From SIG589 sp964566175 (GTDB taxonomy: Bacteria; Bacillota; Clostridia; Oscillospirales; Acutalibacteraceae): a stretch of 64,000 nucleotides of DNA. Position 1 is the first letter of the stretch, and every line of letters begins with the position of its first letter. This document shows positions 26,733 to 34,788 of the stretch, in pieces. Both the position numbers and the translations under genes were made by a program. The notes below the pieces were generated by a model, which was not told the DNA's origin, did not search any database, and worked only from the letters and a program-made list of their open reading frames with translations. The stretch covers positions 1 to 64,000 of the forward strand of contig CAZMHU010000005.1 in NCBI GenBank assembly GCA_964566175.1. The letters are read 5' to 3'.

Positions 26733-27104
26733 CTATTTTATAGACGGCAAAATCTTCTCAACGTCGCCGTGAGGACGCGGAATTACGTGTGTTGCTACAA
26801 TCTCGCCGAGGCGTGAAGCGGAATTTGAGCCTGCTTCAACAGCGGACTTAACAGCACCTACATCGCCGCGAACCATAACGGATACAAGACCCGAACCGAT
26901 TTTCTCGGTTCCGATAAGTTCAACGTTTGCAGCCTTTACCATTGCATCTGCAGCCTCGATAGCGGCTACAAGACCTCTGGTTTCAATCATACCAAGTGCT
27001 TCAAGTGACATTTTCTTTACCTCCCTTACAGGTTTGGTTTCTTTTACCTCCGTCGCAGTTGCCTTTTCGGCTTTTGCGGCGGTTGTTTTCTTTGTTTCTG
27101 CCAT
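26733..27104 (-). CDS. BMC-H shell protein with Lys/Ala/Thr N-extension and nested start, copy 2
   Basis: A 123-residue form with a 31-residue low-complexity charged extension (MAETKKTTAAKAEKATATEV and on to residue 31) followed by a complete BMC-H domain that differs from copy 1 at only a few positions. The long form begins at 27104 behind AAGGAAGG, overlapping the previous stop. A second ATG at 27011 begins exactly at the canonical BMC-H N-terminus (MSLEALGM) and has a perfect ribosome site. Both a long and a short protein are therefore predicted, similar in principle to PduB and PduB'. The extension may sit on the shell face and bind cargo (inference). Confidence 0.9.
   Translation of the reverse strand: MAETKKTTAAKAEKATATEVKETKPVREVKKMSLEALGMIETRGLVAAIEAADAMVKAANVELIGTEKIGSGLVSVMVRGDVGAVKSAVEAGSNSASRLGEIVATHVIPRPHGDVEKILPSIK
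27009..27027 (-). promoter_or_regulatory. internal ribosome binding site and nested start
   Basis: On the minus strand AAGGGAGGT (27027-27019) is followed after 7 nt by ATG (27011-27009). The Shine-Dalgarno bases are encoded by the Val-Arg-Glu-Val codons of the extension. This match is as strong as those of the separate BMC-H genes. Confidence 0.8.
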
Positions 27105-27403
27105 TATTTACTACCTTCCTTCTTTTTAAGTCTGGCAGCACTGACGTTCAACATTCGTTCGGTTTCACCGTGGGGATTGGCAATAACAGCGTATGAACAC
27201 GGCTTGATTATTGCACCGGCAACGGCATTCTCAACAGCCGCCGTCACAGCAGAAACACTGCCGCGAACAACAACGGTTACAAGCCTGCCGCCCAGTTTTC
27301 TTTCCCAAGTTACAAACTCGACATTTGCAGATTTGCACATAATGTCAAGACAGTCAACCGCGGCAGTAACGCCCGATACCTCAATAAGTCCCAACGAATT
27401 CAT
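27104..27403 (-). CDS. divergent BMC-H shell protein
   Basis: A 99-residue BMC-H protein (LGLIEVSGVTAAVDCLDIMC, RKLGGRLVTVVVRGSV, YAVIANPHGETERML) with a short basic C-terminal tail (AARLKKKEGSK). It differs clearly from the three near-identical copies. The pore-loop is RKLGGR instead of KIGSG, which adds positive charge and suggests a different metabolite or a role at facet edges. AAGGGG lies 9 nt before the start, and its stop overlaps the start of copy 2. Confidence 0.92.
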   Translation of the reverse strand: MNSLGLIEVSGVTAAVDCLDIMCKSANVEFVTWERKLGGRLVTVVVRGSVSAVTAAVENAVAGAIIKPCSYAVIANPHGETERMLNVSAARLKKKEGSK

Positions 27404-27418
27404 AGTCTGTACCCCTTA

Positions 27419-27691
27419 TTAAAACTTAGGCAAAATTTTCTCAACATCGCCGTGAGGACGGGGAATTACGTGTGTTGCAACAAGTTCGCCGAGACGTGAT
27501 GCGGAGTTTGAACCTGCCTCAACAGCAGCCTTAACAGCGCCGACATCGCCTCGAACCATAACGGATACGAGTCCCGAGCCTATCTTCTCTGTGCCTATGA
27601 GTTCTACCTCTGCTGCCTTTGTCATAGCGTCGGCAGCCTCAATAGCGGCTACAAGACCTCTGGTTTCAATCATACCAAGTGCTTCCTTCAT
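27419..27691 (-). CDS. BMC-H hexameric shell protein (PduA type), copy 3
   Basis: A 90-residue canonical BMC-H protein nearly identical to copies 1 and 2 (differences include AMTKAAEVELIG and the end KILPKF). Pore-loop KIGSG is kept. AGGAGG precedes the start. The three copies are separated by a divergent BMC-H gene, so they are not simple adjacent duplicates; high identity suggests recent duplication or gene conversion. Confidence 0.96.
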   Translation of the reverse strand: MKEALGMIETRGLVAAIEAADAMTKAAEVELIGTEKIGSGLVSVMVRGDVGAVKAAVEAGSNSASRLGELVATHVIPRPHGDVEKILPKF

Positions 27692-27706
27692 TTGTATTTC
27701 CTCCTG

Positions 27707-28021
27707 TTAATTTTTATCAAAAGCGTTTAGTTTAAGCATATATTCGGTGTCAGGTTCGGTGCTTGTGAGAATGTGTGTCGTCACAACTCCCGAAACTCTA
27801 TTTGCCGCCTGCTTTGCGGCTTCGACAGCCGCCGTTACGTTATCGACAGTTCCTCTGAACTTTACCGCCACGATAAGCGGCACTTTAAGTCCGTCGGGAT
27901 TGCCGGGTTTGTTTTTATCAAAGTTTTCAACCGTTACGTCCGCCGCTTTACAGCCCGCATCACAGGCAACAAACGCCGCAACAAGTCCGTAAACCTCAAT
28001 TATTCCGGTAGCGAGTCCCAT
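27707..28021 (-). CDS. BMC-H shell protein with loop insertion
   Basis: A 104-residue BMC-H protein (GIIEVYGLVAAFVACDAGCK, VAVKFRGTVDNVTAAVEAAK, VVTTHILTSTEPDTEYML). Between strands 2 and 3 it has an insertion, ENFDKNKPGNPDGLKVPL, longer than in the PduA type. Variants like this occur in glycyl-radical microcompartments. It is the first of the five consecutive shell genes, behind GTAGGAG. Confidence 0.9.
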   Translation of the reverse strand: MGLATGIIEVYGLVAAFVACDAGCKAADVTVENFDKNKPGNPDGLKVPLIVAVKFRGTVDNVTAAVEAAKQAANRVSGVVTTHILTSTEPDTEYMLKLNAFDKN

Positions 28022-28031
28022 AAGCCTTCTC

Positions 28032-29225
28032 CTACTTGTTAACTATTGCTATCTTAAGTCCCTGCATACTGAGGTTGGTCTTAAGTGCTTCGTTGATTTC
28101 TTCAAGCGGGAATTTGTGGGTTATGAGGTCACTCATCGGCAGGCCTATTGCCTTTGCACGCTTGAGGAAATCAAACGTGGTGGCATAATCGCGGAGGGTA
28201 TATACCCAAGAACCGACCGTTGTAATTTCTTTCGAGCAGATGTCAAAGTGCGGGTTTATGGTGGCATCGCCGCCGTTTATAAAGAAACCGAGTTCGCACA
28301 GACCGCCGCCGTTGCGTATAAACTTATAAATGTTTGCGTGGGCAACGGGAGAACCGGTGCACTGGAACGCAAAGTCCGCAAGGTAGCCGCCGAAAGCTTC
28401 CTTAACACCTTCGGTCAAGGCTTCAATGCCCTTGTGGTTTTTAAAGTTTACTGCCTTATCGGCACCCATCTTCTTTGCAAATTCAAGGCGCTTTTCTTCG
28501 CCGTCTACCGCAACGATATTTTCAATACCCATTGTACGCAAAACGGCAATACAGATAAGACCGATAGGCCCGCAACCCTGAACGACAACGCGGCTGTTAA
28601 AGCGAAGTATACCGGTCGTCTTTGCACGCTCAACAGCGTGTATAAGAACGGCGCAGGGTTCGATAAGTATTCTCGAATCCAAGTCGAGGTCGCTTACATT
28701 GAAAATCGTAGAGCCGCCGCGAACGAGAATATAATCACTGAACCAACCGTTAAGATGAATGTCGTCATCGGGCAAAAGTCCGTAAACATCGGCACCGCCG
28801 ACATTCTGTTTATTAAGGTCGAACATTGTAATATCCGGATTGTCCTTGAATATCATACAGGTTACGACCTTATCGCCGATTTTAAGCGGCTTTCCGGCAC
28901 TATCAACCTTTACGTTTTTGCCCATCTTGACAATCTCGCCTGTGCCTTCGTGACCGAGAGCAACAGGAATAAGGCCGAACGGGTCACGCTTGAACTCGTG
29001 TGCATCTGTTCCGCAGACACCGCAACCCTCAACCTTTACAAGCACATCGTTATCGCCGACAGTCGGCATCGGAAATTCCTTTACCTCAAACTTTTCAAGT
29101 TCGGTCAACATTGCAACGTGTGCCTTTTCGGGAATGGAATCCGACGCGGCAGACGGTGCGGCATTTCCCATACCTGCAAGCACCTGTCTTACGATCTGCT
29201 CGATATTTGACGAATTGATATCCAT
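28032..29225 (-). CDS. zinc-type alcohol dehydrogenase with encapsulation helix
   Basis: A 397-residue medium-chain zinc dehydrogenase. The N-terminal 20 residues (MDINSSNIEQIVRQVLAGMG) are an encapsulation helix followed by an Ala/Ser/Pro linker. The enzyme core has GCGVCGTDAHEFK (catalytic zinc Cys), GHEGTGEIVKMG, the cofactor segment VVQGCGPIGLICIAV and a structural region around residues 110-150. In the compartment it would reoxidise NADH by reducing propionaldehyde to propanol, or reduce lactaldehyde to 1,2-propanediol. Microcompartments more often use the iron-type PduQ/EutG enzyme, so this MDR type is a variant. TAATG overlaps the upstream gene. Confidence 0.9.
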   Translation of the reverse strand: MDINSSNIEQIVRQVLAGMGNAAPSAASDSIPEKAHVAMLTELEKFEVKEFPMPTVGDNDVLVKVEGCGVCGTDAHEFKRDPFGLIPVALGHEGTGEIVKMGKNVKVDSAGKPLKIGDKVVTCMIFKDNPDITMFDLNKQNVGGADVYGLLPDDDIHLNGWFSDYILVRGGSTIFNVSDLDLDSRILIEPCAVLIHAVERAKTTGILRFNSRVVVQGCGPIGLICIAVLRTMGIENIVAVDGEEKRLEFAKKMGADKAVNFKNHKGIEALTEGVKEAFGGYLADFAFQCTGSPVAHANIYKFIRNGGGLCELGFFINGGDATINPHFDICSKEITTVGSWVYTLRDYATTFDFLKRAKAIGLPMSDLITHKFPLEEINEALKTNLSMQGLKIAIVNK

Positions 29226-29704
29226 TAAATATCTCTGCCTTTCATAAATAATTCACTGCCGTATTTTGCGAGGGCGGAATCTTGTTCCTCTGTTCCGCCG
29301 CTTACACCCAAACCACCTATAAGTTTGCCGTTTCGGTTGTAAAGCGGTTCACCCCCGCCGAATATGACAATTTTTCCTTCGTTTGTAAACTGTATTCCGT
29401 AAAGCGAACCGCCCGGCTGTGACAGCCTTTTGAGTTCGCCTGTGGACATTTTAAGCGCCGAAACGGTATACGCCTTGTTAACCGCGATGTCATAACTTGC
29501 GACATAACTGTCGTCCATACATTCGACAAGAACAGGTCTTGCCGCTTTGTTTGAAACCGCCACGACCGCGTTAACACCCATTTGTCTTGCTCGCTCTTTA
29601 ACACCTTCGCACAGGCGCAGTGCCGCCGCGAGAGTCATATCATCGGCGAGAGCAAAACTGTCGGCTACCGTTTTTGCAATGGCATTGATTGTTTTTTCAT
29701 CCAT
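29225..29704 (-). CDS. GlcG/HbpS-like protein (PduO C-terminal domain type)
   Basis: A 159-residue protein of the family that forms the C-terminal domain of PduO and the haem-binding protein HbpS. It shows LAAALRLCEGVKERARQMGV, YDIAVNKAYTVSALKMST, LKRLSQPGGSLYGIQ and IGGLGVSGGTEEQDSALA. The adenosyltransferase domain of PduO is absent, which fits a B12-independent pathway. A haem or redox-related role in the compartment is possible, but its function is not established. Confidence 0.88.
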   Translation of the reverse strand: MDEKTINAIAKTVADSFALADDMTLAAALRLCEGVKERARQMGVNAVVAVSNKAARPVLVECMDDSYVASYDIAVNKAYTVSALKMSTGELKRLSQPGGSLYGIQFTNEGKIVIFGGGEPLYNRNGKLIGGLGVSGGTEEQDSALAKYGSELFMKGRDI

Positions 29705-29716
29705 TGCGAGCCTCTC

Positions 29717-30517
29717 TTATTTTCCAAGCTGCTCCATTACGCGCTTTGTAATTTCGGCAACCAAATCGGCATCGGAACCGCCGCAGTTACCGCCGCAGTT
29801 GCCGCCGCAACCGTGACAACTCGGTTTTCCGTTCTTTGCGTTGGCGCAAAGGTCTGCCGGATGTTTACCCTTCATACCGAACTGACGGCGAATTTCATAA
29901 AGACGCTGAACCTGTGCCTCGGAGAGTTCCTTCGGGCCGCCGAGTTGCTTGGATATGTAAAGCAGACGTGCATAGAACTCAACCGACTCCATCTTGTGAT
30001 ATGCGTTAAGCAAAGAGTCGGAGAAGGTCAAAGCACCGTGGTTTTCAAGCAAAACAGCATCAAAATGCTGAACATACTTGGAAACTGCGTCCGGAATTTC
30101 CTCTGTTGAAGGTGTGCCGTACTCGGCAATCGGAACGCAACCGAGAGCGATAACAGCCTCGGGCATTATCGGCTGTGTGAGCGGAATGCCGGCAATAGCG
30201 AAGCCTGTTGCATAAAGCGGATGAGCGTGTACTACCGAATTAACATCGGGACGCTCCTTATAAACACGCATATGCATCTTTATCTCCGAAGAAGGTTTAA
30301 AGCCGGGATTTGCCTGAAGGACTTTACCGTCACGGTCAACCTTGCAGATGTATTCGGGGGTCATAAATCCCTTTGAAACACCGGTAGGTGTGCAGAGAAA
30401 TTCGTTGTCGTTCAACTTAACGGAAATATTACCGTCATTGGATGCAACCATTCCCTTGTCATAAATTCTTTTTCCGATTTCGCAAATTTGTTTTTTGATT
30501 TCGTACTCGCTTACCAT
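29717..30517 (-). CDS. class II aldolase (fuculose/rhamnulose-1-phosphate aldolase) with C-terminal encapsulation tail
   Basis: A 266-residue class II aldolase of the FucA/RhaD type that splits L-fuculose-1-P or L-rhamnulose-1-P to dihydroxyacetone phosphate and L-lactaldehyde. Active-site features are SNDGNISVKL, the catalytic Glu in FKPSSEIKMHM (about residue 78), the zinc ligands HAHP (97-99) and ENHGAL (about 157). After the enzyme there is an odd linker rich in Gly and Cys (CHGCGGNCGGNCGG) and then an amphipathic helix DADLVAEITKRVMEQLGK, an encapsulation peptide at the C-terminus. The cysteines might bind a metal (inference). This gene defines the locus as fucose/rhamnose-type. It starts the second transcript. 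Confidence 0.93.
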   Translation of the reverse strand: MVSEYEIKKQICEIGKRIYDKGMVASNDGNISVKLNDNEFLCTPTGVSKGFMTPEYICKVDRDGKVLQANPGFKPSSEIKMHMRVYKERPDVNSVVHAHPLYATGFAIAGIPLTQPIMPEAVIALGCVPIAEYGTPSTEEIPDAVSKYVQHFDAVLLENHGALTFSDSLLNAYHKMESVEFYARLLYISKQLGGPKELSEAQVQRLYEIRRQFGMKGKHPADLCANAKNGKPSCHGCGGNCGGNCGGSDADLVAEITKRVMEQLGK

Positions 30518-30555
30518 TTTGCAAAACTCCTTTTTGTTTTTTATTTTTCATTTAA

Positions 30556-30611
30556 AATATAACACAATCAAACAGGAAAGTCAACACAAATCAATCAAAA
30601 AATCTTTGATT
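30556..30611 (-). promoter_or_regulatory. aldolase-shell operon promoter with candidate DeoR operator
   Basis: Minus-strand -35 TTGACT (30584-30579), 17-nt spacer, -10 TATATT (30561-30556). The 31-bp segment 30570-30600 matches the GRE promoter segment at 34803-34833 at 23 positions. Just upstream AATCAAA (30593-30599) and TTTGATT (30605-30611) form a 7-bp inverted repeat with a 5-nt spacer, and further AATCAAA lies at 30567-30573. These are candidate repressor sites. Confidence 0.75.
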
Positions 30612-30621
30612 TTGTTGTTTT

Positions 30622-31056
30622 TTATCGTTTTTTACTTGGTTTTTTGAGAAAATCAAGTAAATCCAATATTCCTTTTCCCGTAACACTGTCTATAATAAAG
30701 ACTTTTTTACACCCCGAAAGCCTGAGCCAACGCTCGGCGCGGTCGGGCGATACTCCGTCACGCAGTGTCACAATTCCCACAATTTCTCGGTTTACCATAC
30801 AGGTTATGTTGGGAGGATAGAGTGAATACGGCTCGTTTGCCGCAAGCAAAAGTCCCACAACATCAGCCTCGTATGAATACAGTGCAAGCGCACTGCCGAG
30901 TCTTGCGTTTTCGGCATATTCACCGGGGGTATCAATAAGCCAATCGCCGTAATTTACGGACTGTGTTTTGCGGTATGCTATCATTTCGCCCCGCAGTGCT
31001 TGGGTGAGGGTCGTTTTTCCCGCACCGCTGCGTCCCATCAGTATCAGTCTACGCAT
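30622..31056 (-). CDS. EutP/PduV-like small GTPase
   Basis: A 144-residue P-loop GTPase of the EutP/PduV family: MRRLILMGRSGAGKTTLTQAL with Walker A at residues 8-15, WLIDTPGEYAEN as switch II/G3 (DTPG) and GIVTLRDGVSP in place of a clear NKxD motif. Relatives associate with microcompartments and may place or move them; the role is not settled. It lies 1 nt after the PduU-type gene, and a 100-nt gap with a new promoter follows. Confidence 0.88.
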   Translation of the reverse strand: MRRLILMGRSGAGKTTLTQALRGEMIAYRKTQSVNYGDWLIDTPGEYAENARLGSALALYSYEADVVGLLLAANEPYSLYPPNITCMVNREIVGIVTLRDGVSPDRAERWLRLSGCKKVFIIDSVTGKGILDLLDFLKKPSKKR

Positions 31057-31057
31057 A

Positions 31058-31435
31058 TTACGTCTTGGTTATATCGCAAACCGAAAAGCCCAACTTTTCT
31101 TTTGCATAATCAACGGCGGCGGTAAGAGATGCTTCCACCTGCGACACCGTTCCGGTTATTATGACGGTACCGCTGAAACGGTCCACAAAGCCGAGTTCCG
31201 CGCCAGACGCCTTAATGGCAATGTCGCCCGCTATTATTGCGGTTTCGCTCGGAGAAAGCGTCATAATTCCTATCGCCGAATGACTGTAATCAACAGCGGG
31301 GTCTAACCCGAGTTTGCTGTAAAGAATTTCGTCCGGATTGGCAATGATATGCGCTATTGTAATCTGTTTTCCGGGGACGAGTTCTTGTATTATGCGGGTC
31401 TTGTTTCCGTCGACTGTCAAGTTTTCAAAATTCAT
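31058..31435 (-). CDS. permuted BMC-H shell protein (PduU/EutS type)
   Basis: A 125-residue circularly permuted BMC-H protein. The N-terminal part RIIQELVPGKQITIAHIIANP forms the beta-barrel that closes the central pore in PduU and EutS, and AIGIMTLSPSETAIIAGDIA starts the BMC fold. It would be a shell facet component that presents the barrel to one side, perhaps to bind the adjacent PduV-like GTPase. It follows the activase by 4 nt. Confidence 0.92.
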   Translation of the reverse strand: MNFENLTVDGNKTRIIQELVPGKQITIAHIIANPDEILYSKLGLDPAVDYSHSAIGIMTLSPSETAIIAGDIAIKASGAELGFVDRFSGTVIITGTVSQVEASLTAAVDYAKEKLGFSVCDITKT

Positions 31436-31439
31436 CGGT

Positions 31440-32228
31440 CTAACCTCCTATCCGTCCGATAAGTCCGTAGGACTCAACAATTTTCAAAAGCGTCTCCATT
31501 TTTTCGTTTTCGGGCGGGATAAGTTCTTTTAATGTATACTCGCGTCCGAGTCCCGAATATTTATCCTGTCCTATGCGATGATAGGGAAGTATGTGCATCT
31601 CGCGCACACCGGGGAGTCTGCTCGCAAAGCGTGCAATAGCGCCGATTTCCTCCTCTGTATCGTTGAAATAGGGAATAACCGGCGTTCTCACCGTGAGGTT
31701 TACGCCACTTTTCGCAATGCGGAGGGCGTTTTCCAAAATCAGTTCATTCGGTTTAGTCGTAAATTCCTTATGTTTTATACTGTCCATATGCTTGATATCC
31801 ATAAGGTAATAATCAAGATAAGGCAAAATTTTCTCAATCACCGAAAAGGGTGCACACGCCGTTGACTCAATCGCCGTGTTAATTCCCGATTCCCGAGCCG
31901 CCCTTAGCAGTGCCGCGGCAAAATCGGGCTGCATAAGCACCTCGCCGCCCGACAGCGTGAGTCCGCCACCACTGCGACGGTAATAAACGCGGTCTTTTTC
32001 TACGGCACTCATAACCTCTCCGACCGTAACATCACGTCCGACGGTTTTGACCTCGCCGTTTTGGGTCATTTTTTCAATCTCGTAGGATTGTGACTCGGGA
32101 TTACAGCACCAACGACAACGCAAAGGACATCCTTTTAAAAACACAATAGTTCGGACGCCCGGCCCGTCGTGAACCGAGAAACGCTGAATGTCGAAAATTC
32201 TGCCCTTAACATTCAGTATATCTTCCAT
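31440..32228 (-). CDS. glycyl radical enzyme activase (radical SAM)
   Basis: A 262-residue radical SAM enzyme that generates the glycyl radical on the dehydratase encoded just upstream. The SAM-cluster motif CPLRCRWC (CxxxCxxC, about residues 34-41) follows FSVHDGPGVRTIVFLKG; GGGLTLSGGEVLMQ, LMDIKHMD and HILPYHRIGQDKY are family features. The ferredoxin-like insert with two extra 4Fe-4S clusters, common in activases of glycerol or choline enzymes, is missing: only QSYEIEKMTQNGEVKTVGRD lies between CNPES and the next helix. It is therefore a compact, PflA-size activase. It overlaps the dehydratase stop (TAATG). Confidence 0.93.
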   Translation of the reverse strand: MEDILNVKGRIFDIQRFSVHDGPGVRTIVFLKGCPLRCRWCCNPESQSYEIEKMTQNGEVKTVGRDVTVGEVMSAVEKDRVYYRRSGGGLTLSGGEVLMQPDFAAALLRAARESGINTAIESTACAPFSVIEKILPYLDYYLMDIKHMDSIKHKEFTTKPNELILENALRIAKSGVNLTVRTPVIPYFNDTEEEIGAIARFASRLPGVREMHILPYHRIGQDKYSGLGREYTLKELIPPENEKMETLLKIVESYGLIGRIGG

Positions 32229-34756
32229 TAAAAGCCTCCCTGCTCGGTTCTGTTAATAATATCTTCCTGCAAGGAACGCGAAAGGGTGGTAAACAGCGCA
32301 CTGTAACCCGCAACACGCACGACAAGCGAACGGTAATTTTCGGGGTGATTCTGAGCATCGCGCAATGTCTCTCTCGACACTACGTTGAACTGCATATGAC
32401 TTCCCTTTTGGTCAAAATATCCTCTGACAAGTGCAACGAAACTTTCAAGTCCGCTATCGCCAGCCAATGCCGACGGGTGGAACTTCATATTGAAGAGCGT
32501 TCCGTTTGAGGCAATAAAGTGGTCAAGACGCGATACCGAGTTTGCCGATGCCGTAGGTCCGTTTGTGTCCCTGCCCGCGGCGGGAGAAACGCCGTCCGCA
32601 ACAGGGGTATACGCAAGACGTCCGTCGGGCGTAGCACCTGTTTGTGCACCGAGCGGAACATTCGCCGACACAGGGTAGAGTCCCGCTTGGAACATACCGC
32701 CGCGCGGATTTTTATATGTTTCGAGCGGTCTTGTGTAGGTATATGCGACATCGCGCGCGAACATATCAACTTCCTTTATATCGTTTCCGAACTTCGGAAG
32801 TGCGTTTATCTGTGAAAGAATTTCGTCATAGCGACGTTTTTCCTCTTGGGTACAGCCGTTTTTCTTAACAACGGTATATATATTATGTATATCCTCTTTG
32901 GTGAGGGTTTTTCCGCTTTGCAACATCTCACGCGCTACTGTTTCGGTAAACTTTTCGGCCGTGCGTTCATCTAAATCCTTGCCGAAGTTGTTTTCAAGGG
33001 CGGCTTTGAGTTCCGCCGCAGTGAAACACTTTTTATCGTAAACCAGAGTCTTTACGGCATACAGCGCATCTGCCATATTTGCAATTCCGAAGCCCTGCGG
33101 GCCGGTGAAGTTATATACCGCTCCGCCCTCCTGCATACTCTTTCCGCGCTTTATGCAATCATCAACCATCGACGATTGGAAAGGCAGGGGACAGCGTTCG
33201 GCGTGTGCCGTGTCGATTGCGTTATCTGCGTTTACGAGCAATTCTATGAAATAATTCATCTGCTTTTTATAGGCATCGTAAAACTGTGAAAAAGTTTTAA
33301 ACTCGGAAACGTCGCCGGTCTTCGGGCCGATTTGTACGCCCTTGTCAACACCATTGGAAAATACCATTTCAAGCGGACGGCACATATTGAAGAATGCGGC
33401 ATCGTGCCAACCGTCGGTTTTGCCCGCCTTTTGCGGCTCAACACAGCCGATAATATTATAATCTCTCGCATCTTCAAGGGTGAGTCCTCGGCTTTGGAGC
33501 GAGGGGATTATTACTTCGTCATTATAATACGCCGGAAGTCCGACACCTGTACGGGTCAGTTTTGCCGCCTTTATCAAAAATTCATGCGGTGTACCGTTCC
33601 ATACACGTACCGAAAAGGACGGTTGCGGCAAGAGGACGTGCATTGTAGCCTCGATACTCATATAAGACAAATCATTTGTGGCATCGTTGCCGTATTTGTC
33701 CTGTCCGCCCGCTATAAGATTTTGGAAAAGGCTGTATCCCGCAAAACCTTCCGCAGATGCGGCATCGCGAACCTTGTTCAAATCGTTCAATTTTACCCAG
33801 ATGCAGTCCATAAGTTCCTGCGCCTGTTCGCGGGTTATTCTGCCCGCATCCATATCCGCTTTATAATAGGGATACATATATTGATCGAAGCGTCCCGGTG
33901 ATATTGAATGTCCGCTTGACTCAACCTGTAAAAGCATTTGAACAAACCAAAAAGACTGACAGGCCTCGTAGAATGAGGTTGCACCGTGTTCGGGAACACG
34001 CTTGCAGTTTTCGGCAATAGCGAGAAGTTCCGCTTTTCTTTGCGGGTCGCTCTCACTGCTTGCCATCTCTTCCGCAAGAGCGGCGTAACGCTTGGCGTAG
34101 AGTATCGCCGCCTCGCAACTTATTATAACGGAGTTCAAGAAATGATGACGTTTGGAATAATCGGCGTCGGCAACAGACAACTCCGAGAGAGCCTTTGCCG
34201 CCTCACGCTTTATACCGTTAAAACCGTCCTTCAAGATTTTGTCGTAATGCACCGTTACGTGACCTATACCGTTGTAGTAATAGTTTCCGGGTGTGAAAAC
34301 ATTGTGGTCGACCGCCTGTTGTGCCTGTGGCGACATATATGCGGCAGCGAGTTCTCGGTTGGTTTTACCCTTCCAATATTTATAAACCTCGTGCAGTGTT
34401 GCCTTGGTTTCTTCGGATATGTAAAACGGGTCTGCCGAACGGGTTGCGAGGGTATCAAACTCCTCCTCCAACCACTCAAAAGAATACTCCGGAAAGACCT
34501 GACATCCGCGCGCGCCCTTTGTGGCACTGCCGACGATAAGTTCATACGGACGTACGGTTATCGGAATATTTTCAAGTATGTGATAAAACGCCATTGCACG
34601 CCGTATTATAATCGGCTGATCTTCGGTCTGTTTATAAGACTCTGTCAGCAATACGGCACGGTCTGCCTCTATCTCCGGCATATGGTCGTATAGTTCACTT
34701 ATTAACTTGTCTATTCTTTCGGATTTTTTAATATCCTTTGTATAGCAGTCGCTCAT
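32228..34756 (-). CDS. glycyl radical 1,2-propanediol/glycerol dehydratase
   Basis: An 842-residue glycyl radical enzyme. The thiyl-radical Cys is in IIGCVEPQKAGKTDGWHD (Cys438, Glu440) and the radical Gly is in RVAGYSALF (Gly817). The GCVEPQ-x-GKT-x-GWHDAAFFN block and IDTAHAERCPLPFQSSMVDD are like the B12-independent glycerol and propanediol dehydratases and unlike choline lyase (inference from remembered family sequences). It dehydrates 1,2-propanediol to propionaldehyde. The family core starts near residue 12, so there is no N-terminal encapsulation extension. The start is behind GGGAGGT. It is first in the locus. Confidence 0.93.
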   Translation of the reverse strand: MSDCYTKDIKKSERIDKLISELYDHMPEIEADRAVLLTESYKQTEDQPIIIRRAMAFYHILENIPITVRPYELIVGSATKGARGCQVFPEYSFEWLEEEFDTLATRSADPFYISEETKATLHEVYKYWKGKTNRELAAAYMSPQAQQAVDHNVFTPGNYYYNGIGHVTVHYDKILKDGFNGIKREAAKALSELSVADADYSKRHHFLNSVIISCEAAILYAKRYAALAEEMASSESDPQRKAELLAIAENCKRVPEHGATSFYEACQSFWFVQMLLQVESSGHSISPGRFDQYMYPYYKADMDAGRITREQAQELMDCIWVKLNDLNKVRDAASAEGFAGYSLFQNLIAGGQDKYGNDATNDLSYMSIEATMHVLLPQPSFSVRVWNGTPHEFLIKAAKLTRTGVGLPAYYNDEVIIPSLQSRGLTLEDARDYNIIGCVEPQKAGKTDGWHDAAFFNMCRPLEMVFSNGVDKGVQIGPKTGDVSEFKTFSQFYDAYKKQMNYFIELLVNADNAIDTAHAERCPLPFQSSMVDDCIKRGKSMQEGGAVYNFTGPQGFGIANMADALYAVKTLVYDKKCFTAAELKAALENNFGKDLDERTAEKFTETVAREMLQSGKTLTKEDIHNIYTVVKKNGCTQEEKRRYDEILSQINALPKFGNDIKEVDMFARDVAYTYTRPLETYKNPRGGMFQAGLYPVSANVPLGAQTGATPDGRLAYTPVADGVSPAAGRDTNGPTASANSVSRLDHFIASNGTLFNMKFHPSALAGDSGLESFVALVRGYFDQKGSHMQFNVVSRETLRDAQNHPENYRSLVVRVAGYSALFTTLSRSLQEDIINRTEQGGF

Positions 34757-34788
34757 TTTCGGATACCTCCCGACTGTAATCTAACATT

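Noticed and set aside
28116..29210. 364-residue plus-strand open frame
   Set aside because: It is exactly antisense to the alcohol dehydrogenase, lacks a ribosome site and shows no domain pattern.
30518..30621. Cobalamin riboswitch before the aldolase operon
   Set aside because: The gap is about 100 nt, AT-rich, and holds a promoter; no B12-box is visible, and the dehydratase is B12-independent.
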